From: Ovis canadensis | Taxonomy: Eukaryota; Chordata; Mammalia; Artiodactyla; Bovidae | DNA: 64,000 bases | Direction of reading: 5' to 3' | Assembly (NCBI RefSeq): GCF_042477335.2 | Contig: NC_091253.1 | Coordinates: 92,332,501 to 92,396,500 of the forward strand | Notes under the pieces: generated by a model | Seen by the model: the letters and a program-made list of their open reading frames with translations, nothing else | Told to the model about the DNA's origin: nothing | The model's database searches: none | In this document: positions 55,119-64,000 of the stretch, in pieces | Layout of the letters: every line of letters begins with the position of its first letter | How positions within the stretch are numbered: position 1 is the first letter of the stretch | Program-made: the position numbers and the translations under genes

Positions 55119-58100
55119 GTAACGTTATTTGTCTTGGAAATATGTTTCAAAGTTAGTTGCTGCCTTTGAGACGAATCACTTTCTAATTAAACTTCCTTCT
55201 TAAAAACTCTATAGTAGCCGTTTACAAGCTAAACAGCAGCCCCAGGCCAGTCAGACGGATTCCCCGCAAGAAGCCCAGATAATTCAGGCCAAGAAGAGGA
55301 AAACGGCCCAGGTGAGTTAAGGAGGGGAAGAGAGGAGAGAGAAAATTCCTTGCTGGGACCTTAGTGTAACCATGACTTTTTTATTTTCCAGGATGTCAAA
55401 AAAAGAAAAGAGGAGGTCACCAAGAAACATCAGTATGAAATAAGGGTAATGCAGAACTGGGCTGGGTTTGGGGGACACAAATGCGGGACCGAAAAAAAAA
55501 AAAAATTGTGTTACTGCTTTGGGGTAGGAAGATTCCTGACACTTTTAATGCCCCTAGGGGTCAGCAGGAAGGCGCTTGTCTTTGGGTGGTTTTTATGTCC
55601 CTGAATCCTACTACAGCTGCAGAGTAAGTTTGCCTTGACGCAGCTGGTTCCTCTTTGTAAATCCCTCCCTCTAGGAGCTGCCTGGTGCACAGGGCCCGCC
55701 TAATCTGTCCAATGTAGTGCTCTTTGTTCCCTCTCTGACTATAGTGGAGGGACCTAATAGTGCTCCTAGGGCATAAATAGATTGTAAAGTCGGTGACAGA
55801 CTGGCACCCAGCCCTTCACTATCTACTCTGCCTACGTGTTGTACGGAAAACACTGTAGAAATAGTGGTTCTCTTTGAAGCCAGCATTGACTGGAGAAAGG
55901 GCCCTTAAGATATTTAAGTAATTGTTTCTACTTTCAAGGTTTTGCTTTCATGTATTCTAAAGTTTAAGGCCTGAAACAGGCCTTAAAGGAGTGGAGAGGG
56001 TGGGGAAGTGCCCTGGACACTATTGTTAAATATAGGAGAATTTTATAATATTGAAAGTGGTATTTGACTACAGATACGTTTTGTTGTTCTTTCTCCTCTC
56101 CCTCAATACCTAATGTCTTGTATTTCCAGAACTGTAATTTGTTGTCTAAAACATCCTGTTACTATTTATGAACACTGATATGACTTATAGGGCTAATTAT
56201 TAAATATGAATGTCAGCTTGAATTAACCAGACTGTCAGCACTGTTAGCAAATGATGGTGTTTGGGGGAAACTATAGACTGTTTAGAAGTATTAGCTTTCA
56301 TTTAGAAAAGATCTCAGACAAAAGCTGGTTTCTTACTGTACAAATATAGTTTTTTTCTTTAAATGACAGAATTGTTGGCCACCTGTATTATCCGGGGGGA
56401 TCAGTCCTTGCATTATCATTGAAACACCCCACAAAGAAATAGGAACAAGTGACTTCTCCAGATTTACAAATTACAGATTTAAAAATCTTTTTATTAATCC
56501 TTCACCTTTACCTGATTTAAGGTAAGAAAATTTTCAGTAATTTAATGTCAAAGATTAAAATTTACTGATGTAATATATGGTGCTATTTTGTTTTTGTTTT
56601 TTTGCCTTCATTATACGATAAAACTTTGTAAAAACTGCTTTTTAAAAAACTAGTCTTTAAGCACATGTTTTCTGGCAGTAGTCCTATTACAGATGACATA
56701 GGTATTTAAAACATTGATTGTATAACATTTTCATTTGCTTGCTGAAGACTTGTAAGCCTTATCAGAACTGAATCACCTTTTTAATAGCGTTTTAAGTAAT
56801 TTATGTACATTGTTAAGCTGGGAAGTATTTTAACATGTACAGCATTTTCATTTGATAGATTAGCTCCTCTTCTTACCAAGATTAGTTATTAAGGTCTATA
56901 CTTTTTTATAGTTAATGAATGACTAAGAGGTACAGCTTATATAAAATATGTAGTAATTTATATTTGGCTTTAATAAGCAAATTAATGGACTCAGATGTTT
57001 AAACTCACCCATCTTCCTTTTGTCCTGTCCCACCTAACTCCCACTGCAGAGTACTGACAGTCTGTTTGGAGGTGATTGAGACTATCTCTACTGGGATCAT
57101 ACCTTCTAAGTGCTTACTTTTTTAGTATTGTTCTCGAGAAGACATGGTTATCTTAAATCAATGCCTTTGCAAAATATAAGTAAATGGGGACTAGAAGGTA
57201 TTCTTGCTGCTGCTGCTGCTAAGTCATTCTTGAAATCTGTCAATTTAGATTATCATAGTCCAAGTTCTTTGTATAATTTCATGTTAAAGAAATGGTTTCT
57301 TAAAGTAGCAATTTTTCCTAATTTAAGAGCTGTTCCTTCCAAATTCTAATTCAGTGTTTGGAAGTTCAGTCTATTCAATGTGAAACAGATAGCCATATAT
57401 TATGTAGATCACACAATATTTTTCGCCTTTCCATAGCTGGGGATGTTCACAAGATGTTTGGCTAAACATGTTAAAAAAAGAGACCAGATATGTTCACGAC
57501 AAACATTTTGAAGTTCTGCATTCTGAGTTGGAACCACAGATGAGGTCAATACTTCTAGACTGGCTTTTAGAGGTATGTTCTAGCAGTACAAAATTCCTTT
57601 TTCTCTGTATGATGGAAACGTATTTAAACATAATATGCTTTCCATGTGCCCTCATGGTATATTACCTATTTCCAGGAGCCTTTTTGTTGTTGTTTAGTAC
57701 TTATTTGGCTGTACAGCGTCTTAGTTGTGGCATGTAGATCTTCAGTTGCAGTATGTGAACTCTTAGTTGCAGCATGTGGGACCTAGTTCCCTCAAATCCC
57801 TGCACTGGGAGCACAGGCTTAACCATTGGACCACCAGGAAAGACCTCAGGAGGCATTTTTTGGGTGCTGTTCACCAGCAGATGATAAGAGTAAAATCTTG
57901 ACACAGCCACTATATCCCATACAACCCAAACACAATTTAGAAGTCCTGGTATCTGAGTATTGCTGTGTACTAGGCACTGTTCTAGGTGCCAAGCATACTC
58001 GAGATGAACAGAATTTGACAAGGTTTTGAAGTCTGCCGTGCAAAGTGAAAAGCCAGGACTAGGCTTCAGACCTCAGAAGTCCTTCATCACCAAAATCAAA

Positions 58101-61100
58101 TTATGATTTGGAATCCTAATTTCTATATCCTAAATGATAAGGAGGCTTTGAATATCCAGTAGCCCTAAGCCCAAAGGAAGCCATGTAACTTCCTTTTATT
58201 ATATCCCTCTGTTCCTTTCAGAAATAAACTGTACCATTAAAGAAATAATTAGTGACCCAGAAGTCCCTAAATATCTGTGCCAGAATGTCTGCTCTCATTT
58301 AGGCCCCATATCCTTTCTGGATAATAATTCTGAAAGAATCTCAAATTGAGAAAATGATTACCTGTATTGATAACAAATTGATTTTCCCACAATCCTTGGA
58401 TATTTGCTCTGTAATTTCCGTTTTGTATAGAGACAGTGAATTTTAAGGGGGAAGTACCACATGGCAGAATAGATCTCAGAAGCCATCAGAAAAGTTCTTA
58501 TGAGTACAAAATGTTGTCCTTCTGAATCTGGTCATCTTATTCCTTATTCTGACTAGAAGGGAAGATTATATTTCAATCATATGTGTACAAGACTGTAGTT
58601 GATTTCTGACTTTTTCTGAATGTCTAGTGATCATGAATGCAACTTTTCAGCATAATTATGTTGATTTTATTTTTCCTTTTTATGTTAAATTGATTTTTAT
58701 TCGGTGGTTGTCTATCAAATTTATCCCTATTTTCCCTTAAATATATGATTTCATATACAAAACCAAATAGAATATAGTAAGTCAAATCCAGCAGAGCACT
58801 AATCTCTACTTTGTCTTAGTATATTCTTTCAGTCTAGGAATGCAAAAATGGTTCAACATTTGAAACTCTATTTATAGTTTAAGAAAAATCATAAGGTTAT
58901 ATATCATGGATGTAAAAGGTATTTTTTGAAATTCAATATACATTCCTGATTTTAAAATGTGTAATTAACTAGGAATAAATTTCCTTAACACGTTAAATGT
59001 TTATTAGAAACACATTGATGTCTATCCCTCTGTTTCCTCCCTGCTTCATAAAATTATTTTGAGAATTAAAAGCTTTCCCTATGTTGTGGAAATGACAGAG
59101 ATTACTTATTAGTGATAATAATAGTGTAACATTAGGGGAACTCCCATTACAGTCAGAAACAAGGAATACAATAAAAATTTTGACTATCACCAATGTTATC
59201 CATTCCGTTTTCTTCTTTAATTCTTAAATGAGGTAAGAACACTGAAGAAACACTTGTCATTTTGTAGTTAAATGTATATCTAGAATGATGAAAAGGAATC
59301 ACTTGGAACTATCAGAAGACAAACTAAGCATCATGAAAACACCCACCCATTTATCATCAATAAAAATTTAAAAGTTAATAGGAAAAAAGTTCTTATCCAT
59401 AGTTAGCAAAATGTACCTGGGAATAAACACATTAAATCCATGTGGGGAAAAAACCTATGAAACTAATTAAGAGTCAGTGAGGATGGTAATAGATTTATTT
59501 ATCCTATTAGCACACGTTAATTTTTTCCTGCATTTGTGATTTGGTATCCTAAAAAGTTGGGCTTCAGAAAACTGTTCTTTAGTATGCTAAGAGGAACTTT
59601 GTAATTTGGAGAAATTAATGGAATAGTATTTAAATGTTTGGATTCTTCTCCAGGTATGTGAAGTATACACACTTCATAGGGAAACATTTTATCTTGCACA
59701 AGACTTTTTTGATAGATTTATGTTGACACAAAAGGATATAAATAAAAATATGCTTCAACTGATTGGAATTACCTCATTATTCATTGCTTCCAAACTTGAG
59801 GTAAGCTCTCAGAGTTTATCCCTAGATATATTTACCCCAAACTCTTAAATTATAAGTCTCTGGTTTGATTCTGGGACTAGAATCTAGGTGAAATGTTCCA
59901 TGACTCACTGTGCCAAACAAAACCACCAATGCTGTCTCTATATACCTAGTTATAGTGCTTGGATTCAACAAAATGGTCTGTGAAACCTACTTAACCAACC
60001 AAATGGAATAAATGCTACACTAGGTTAGAATAATGATCTATATCCAGCCTAATATTTCTGTATCTGATAATAGTGCCAGGATAGAAGGAAATAACTTTTC
60101 TGCCTGAAATCTTTTTTCACATAGTTTCAATCTAGTTTTCTTAAATTCAGCACAGATCATTAGTGACTTCATCTGATGTTTTCAAAGCCTGTACAGTTTT
60201 GAGGGTACGGGAGGGACTGAATCATGCATTAATTTCCTTAAGTGTATTTTTCTTCCACATTTTATCTTTTGAGGTTTACGGGCTGTCCCCAAATTTTATA
60301 AGTTTGTATTTTCAGTATTTCCTTACCTGAAATAATACTGTATGTTTCAAATATTTTTCTAGACTGAATCTTGATCTTTAGCCTGTTCTCACCTGTGGCA
60401 GGCATCTCTTCTACTCCTCTGATCATTCTCGTTCTTGTTCTCTAACTGTTAAGACAGATCTGTCATCAACACACTGCACAAATTACTGTCTGACTAGCCA
60501 TTCTTTTGTACTTAAGGTTGACAGTTTCAGTTTCTAGACTTTGTTGAGTATCCTGTTCTAGTCTAGTATGCTAGGCAGTCCTAAAACAAGTTTGGCTTTC
60601 TGCTTTAACCAGTTGCTGAAATCACTGATTAAAACACTCTAATTGTTTATTAACTAAGATTTTAAATCAGTTCTATACAAATCTTTCAATCAATACAGGT
60701 TGGCTAATTTAGATACCTAGATATGAAAAATATCATTAAATGTAAGGTTGTTTTGGCTATCATAGAATTATTTTATAAAGATTTATAATCACTGTGAAGC
60801 TGTCTTTTAAAAACGAAGCCTAGATGTGGTCTGTATATGTGTATATATGAGGTTTGTTTTAGTCTCAATCTCAACTGTGCTTGATATTAATTAAATTCAT
60901 TTTAAAGGAAATCTACGCTCCTAAGCTCCAAGAGTTTGCTTATGTCACTGATGGTGCTTGCAGTGAAGAGGATATCTTAAGGATGGAACTTGCTATATTA
61001 AAGGTAATAATAATTATATCTTTATTATTTCTACTTGCAATTTAGTAACTGTAGTTTACCAAAACTCAAAGACTACAATGTAAGTAGTGAAAACTGAGGT

Positions 61101-64000
61101 TTTAGTATTAGGATCCAGTTCTAAGATGGGAGGGGAATTTGCTTAACCTGTAAACTATTCTTCTGCATCTTTTAAATTTTCCTATATTGAGAATATTATT
61201 TGTTAATTTAAAAGTGTTTAGCAACACTTTTAAAACTTACAGGTAGTTAGCACAGTGTGTGTACTAAATGAATCTCAACAATGATTCTCAAATCTGAGTT
61301 GTTTTTCTACTTCCAGCAGATAGAAAATGAGAAATATTTTACTGCCTTTTTTTCTTCTCTATATGTATGGCAAGGGCTATTAATAGAGGGTAGAGGAGAG
61401 AAGCATAAAGGTGTTTAATTGGGCCTTGAATTAGAAATTAAAGGGTGAATGTTAGCTACTACAAAGTATGTTATGGAATTTGAGCATCACGGCTTTATAA
61501 ATAGGACATAGAGGAGAACACAATATGACTTTCATTTGTAAGTTATCTATAAACTATATGCATTGAAATATAAATTACAAATTTGTTGTAAAATATTTAT
61601 AAACATTCAGATTGATAGCTCTGTTAGAATGTGATCTTGTTGGCATGCTGATACTGTTCTTTTTAAAAAAAATTTATTGACTTACAGTTGACTTTCTTTT
61701 TTTTTTTTTTTTTTTTTTTTTACAGTTGACTTTCAAATGTTAGTTTTAGCTGTACAGCAAAGGTGATTCAGCTCTATATATGTATATGTACACACACACG
61801 TTCATATTATTTTTCAGATTTTTTCCCATTATAGGTTATTATATTTAGTATAGTTCTGATATGTTCTAACAATCAAGTTATCTAGATTCAAACTTCAAGT
61901 ACAGTGTATGCATACATGTATGCTAAGTCACTTTAGTCATGTCCAACTCTTTGCAACGCTATGGACTGTAACCTGCCAGGCTCCTCTGTCCATGAGATTC
62001 TCCAGGCAAGAATACTGGAGTGGGTTGCCATGCCCTCCTTCAAGGGATCTTCCCAACCCAGATCTCTTGCATCTCCTGCATTGGCAGGTGGGCTTTTTAC
62101 CACTAGCGCCACCTGGAAGCCCTAGGTATACTATAAAGATATATAAAGAGAAGATGGAATTCTCTGGGTGGTCCTACAGGCATTAAGACTGTTCTATCCT
62201 AACTATTGTAGACTTATAAATGGTAAAGTCCCAGGGCTTCGTGGCGGGAAAGCTATCATAAATTAGGATTTGTCTTTTTTTTTTTTTAACTTTTACACTT
62301 TGAATAGAAGCCACTGGAGATCACAGAAAGAAAGAAAAAGTGTAGAATCAGTTCTTGGAAGACTTGAATGGAATTAGCTGTGGAGTCATTGAATACAATT
62401 AAAAAGGGCAGTTTCAATAAAGTAGAGAACACTTTTGGAAGACAAGGGGCTGCTGGAAATGAGAAAAACAGAAATGAAAAACAGGCCCAATGAACTTTGT
62501 AAATAAAGATAACTAGAGTATAATAAAGGGGTCTATATTGATAATAGACTAAAACACAAGCCACTTTAGATAGTGAGATACCTATAAATATTTTCATTAA
62601 AATAAGAAATAAGCCTAAAGCAGAAAGTTTCTTAAAACAGCTATTTAAGGAACTACCCATATAATGTGGTGTATATATAACTACACTTGTTAACAGGCAT
62701 TTTAATTTCATTAACAGGCTTTAAAATGGGAACTTTGTCCTGTAACGGTCATCTCCTGGCTAAATCTTTTCCTCCAAGTTGATGCTCTTAAAGATGCTCC
62801 TAAAGTTCTTCTACCTCAGTATTCTCAGGAAAAGTTCATTCAAATTGCTCAGGTATTGATATTTTTATTGTATTGCTCAGGTATTGATATTTTTATTGTA
62901 TATATGCTAATGTTATTAATTACAGGTTTTGTTTAGTGTATTTCTTTAGTGTTAAATAGGCTAGACAACAAAATGACAACATACTGAATTAAATTCACTC
63001 CTTAACTGACTAGAACAAAGCTCCTGATGCATAAAATTCTGTCTCAGTATTTACATTGCTAACTGAAAATTCTAGAAAAGTTTTTAAACTTGAGTTTAAA
63101 TATATCATGAGCACTTTTCACTAGGAGTATGAATGAGGTAGACAGTTAAATCCCTCTTTTTGATTTAACAGAGAAAAATATTTTTCGGCCAGTTGTTTCA
63201 GGTTTTAAATGGTATAAAAATTATTGCAATATAAATTATCTTACCGGCTTATATTTGAATACATATGGAACCTATTTTACATATTGGAATTAAAATCACC
63301 TAATTTAGTTATAACATTATTTAAAAATTTAAGTTTAAATTAAACTTTCCTAGGCCAGTGTGTAACAAATATTCTAAGAAAGTACAGGAGGAGGGTACTA
63401 TTCTTTCCTGCCTGCTTCTCATAAGTAGAATAATCAGAACTATAAAGGTCTGACTTCTTAAAAGACCCTTTCTAGGCCGTAACTCTCTAGCAGCTCCCTT
63501 TTTAAAAACATGAGGGGAAAATATTCCTTATTTCATATTTTTTGTGTTCTGAAATACTGGAGTTCCACAGAAAAGTAATACTTTCACACTTTTGTAAATT
63601 ATGTTTCCTGTATCTAGAACATTCTCTACCCCCCAGTCTCTCTGGCTGCCTCCTCTGTTAAGACTGATTTAAGCAGTCTTCCCTGCTCTGCATCAGGGCA
63701 CTTCCTAATAGGATATGCATGCTACATTGTAACAGTCCTTTACTTGTCTGTTAACAAGACTGGAACTTCCTTTGGATGGCGATTTATTTATCTTTGGATC
63801 CCTGCAGTTTTAGCAATTCTTGGCATATGGTCCACACTGTACGCACTTTAAAATGCTAGCTGACTAATGACATGTAGTACTCATTCTTTCCTAAAGTCTT
63901 ACACTTTTTCCTCTGTTAGCTTCTAGATCTGTGTATTTTAGCCATCGATTCATTAGAGTTCCAGTACAGAATACTGGCTGCTGCTGCCTTGTGCCACTTT
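55105..64000 (+). CDS. CCNE2: G1/S-specific cyclin E2 (C-terminus beyond window)
   Basis: Join 55105-55118, 55215-55311, 55392-55445, 56370-56521, 57437-57572, 59654-59800, 60908-61003, 62718-62852, 63920-64000 (partial). All phases agree and give residues 1-304 of a protein that is about 404 long in human. It starts [13 protein letters not shown]. An in-frame TGA at 55093-55095, four codons upstream, fixes the start; A is at -3. A basic NLS-like [15 protein letters not shown] lies at 31-45. The cyclin box begins around 110; [12 protein letters not shown] (141-152) is the cyclin signature and hydrophobic patch that binds RxL partners such as p21/p27. SWLNLFLQ (245-252) corresponds to the cyclin E centrosome-localisation motif. 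Cyclin E2 activates CDK2 at G1/S in the nucleus. No frame damage; the exon 9 donor is duplicated. Confidence 0.96.
55215..55311 (+). CDS. CCNE2: CCNE2 exon 3
   Basis: Residues 5-37, acceptor ctatag, donor GTGAGT. Encodes [14 protein letters not shown] to KKRKTAQ. Intron 2 is only 96 bp. Confidence 0.95.
55392..55445 (+). CDS. CCNE2: CCNE2 exon 4
   Basis: 54 nt, residues 38-55 ([18 protein letters not shown]), acceptor tattttccag, donor GTAATG. Lysine-rich. The adjoining introns 2 and 3 are very short (96 and 80 bp). Confidence 0.94.
56370..56521 (+). CDS. CCNE2: CCNE2 exon 5
   Basis: Residues 56-106 ([14 protein letters not shown] to LPDLS, last codon split), acceptor aatgacag, donor GTAAGA. 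Confidence 0.95.
57207..57225 (-). mobile_element. Possible 19-bp Bov-tA2 end insertion
   Basis: CTGCTGCTGCTGCTAAGTC equals the extreme end of Bov-tA2 (compare 44752-44770) and is flanked by ATTCTTG at 57200-57206 and 57226-57232. Suggestive but short. Confidence 0.4.
57437..57572 (+). CDS. CCNE2: CCNE2 exon 6 (cyclin box start)
   Basis: Residues 106-151, acceptor tttccatag, donor GTATGT. Contains [15 protein letters not shown] and the signature [11 protein letters not shown]. Confidence 0.96.
57690..57842 (-). repeat. CHR-family SINE
   Basis: 'cttatttggctgtacagcgt', repeated 'cagttgcagtatgtg'/'tagttgcagcatgtg', and 'taaccattggaccaccagga' identify an inverted cetartiodactyl CHR SINE with an internally duplicated middle. 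Confidence 0.7.
58830..59480 (+). mobile_element. Diverged L1 ORF2 fragment
   Basis: 'cagtctaggaatgcaaaaat' with 'ggttcaacatttgaaactc', 'ttgaaattcaatatacattc', 'attaactaggaataaatttc' and 'aaaatgtacctgggaataaa' follow the L1 RT region in order, with no open frame left. Confidence 0.6.
59654..59800 (+). CDS. CCNE2: CCNE2 exon 7
   Basis: Residues 152-200 ([16 protein letters not shown] to ASKLE), acceptor cttctccag, donor GTAAGC. Cyclin box helices 2-3. Confidence 0.96.
60908..61003 (+). CDS. CCNE2: CCNE2 exon 8
   Basis: Residues 201-232 ([15 protein letters not shown] to MELAILK), acceptor ttttaaag, donor GTAATA. Carries the KLEEIYAP junction typical of cyclins. Confidence 0.96.
61660..61860 (-). 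mobile_element. L1 3' end fragment in CCNE2 intron 8, holding a bare poly(A) insert
   Basis: Minus-strand ruminant L1 terminus: 'tttagctgtacagcaaaggt', 'gattcagctctatatatgta', 'ttcagattttttcccattat'. A T24 block with flanking duplications interrupts it at 61697-61720. Confidence 0.7.
61697..61720 (-). mobile_element. Poly(A)-only retroinsertion with TSD
   Basis: T24 on the + strand lies between two copies of TACAGTTGACTTTC (61683-61696 and 61721-61734). No element body is present. Confidence 0.75.
61918..62125 (-). mobile_element. Bov-tA SINE (ART2A-like)
   Basis: Minus strand, 'tgctaagtcactttagtcat' to 'ccactagcgccacctggaag', in CCNE2 intron 8. Confidence 0.88.
62718..62852 (+). CDS. CCNE2: CCNE2 exon 9
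   Basis: Residues 233-277 ([16 protein letters not shown] to EKFIQIAQ), acceptor cattaacag, donor CAG|GTATTG. The last nine exonic bases and first 19 intronic bases are duplicated in tandem, so an identical donor lies 28 bp downstream. Confidence 0.96.
62844..62899 (+). repeat. CCNE2: 28-bp tandem duplication across the exon 9 donor
   Basis: Copy 1 62844-62871 and copy 2 62872-62899 are identical. Each includes ATTGCTCAG|GTATTG. The duplicated exonic end and donor create a second equivalent splice site. Confidence 0.97.
63600..63880 (+). repeat. L2 LINE 3' end
   Basis: 'tagaacattctctacccccc', 'aagcagtcttccctgctctg', 'caagactggaacttcctttg' and a trailing 'cttggcatatggtcca' follow the L2 3' end, just upstream of CCNE2 exon 10. 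Confidence 0.55.
63920..64000 (+). CDS. CCNE2: CCNE2 exon 10 (cut by window end)
   Basis: Residues 278-304 ([17 protein letters not shown] to AALCHF), acceptor tcctctgttag. The donor and the last exons are outside the window. Confidence 0.95.

Larger units (their letters stand above)
57573..59653 (+). other. CCNE2: CCNE2 intron 6
   Basis: 2.1 kb intron with an inverted CHR SINE at 57690-57842, an old repeat end near 57945-58020 and a diverged L1 ORF2 piece at 58830-59480. Confidence 0.8.

Overview
This is mammalian nuclear DNA from a ruminant, most likely a bovid. Ruminant-type retroelements recur throughout: BovB (RTE) LINEs, Bov-tA/Bov-A SINEs, CHR SINEs and ruminant-type L1. Species cannot be fixed from the sequence alone. 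Two intron-containing protein genes lie head to tail on the + strand: TP53INP1 (about 1.9-17.9 kb) and CCNE2, cyclin E2 (from about 54.06 kb and running off the right edge). In human these two genes are also neighbours in this order (8q22), so synteny supports the calls.

Layout. 1-1600: upstream flank with an old repeat. 1600-2575: CpG-island promoter and non-coding exon 1 of TP53INP1. 2113-8340: intron 1, holding only old repeats and one CHR SINE. 8341-13330: three coding exons that join to 240 codons. 13331 to about 17930: a 4.6 kb 3' UTR with no interspersed repeat that I could see, carrying a miR-155-type seed site. 18-52 kb: intergenic DNA filled by nested retroelements (nine BovB pieces, many Bov-tA, several L1, L2, MIR, DNA-transposon remnants), two minisatellites, a strong CTCF-type motif at 31.0 kb and an isolated CpG island at 47.8-48.6 kb. 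52.3-54.9 kb: the CCNE2 CpG island, with NRF1, TATA and palindromic E2F-type motifs and a 51-bp promoter duplication. 55.1-64.0 kb: CCNE2 coding exons 2-10, giving residues 1-304 with all splice phases intact; the C-terminal part lies outside the window.

The two genes act on opposite sides of cell-cycle control. TP53INP1 is a stress and p53-pathway effector and autophagy adaptor. Cyclin E2 is the E2F-driven CDK2 partner at G1/S. I see no sign of a new multi-gene system. The most notable observations are small-scale: an exact 28-bp tandem duplication that copies the splice donor of CCNE2 exon 9, a bare poly(A) insertion with target-site duplications, two extremely short retroelement insertions, a 5 x 72-bp minisatellite born inside an old L1, and a duplicated CCAAT/GC-box module in the CCNE2 promoter region.
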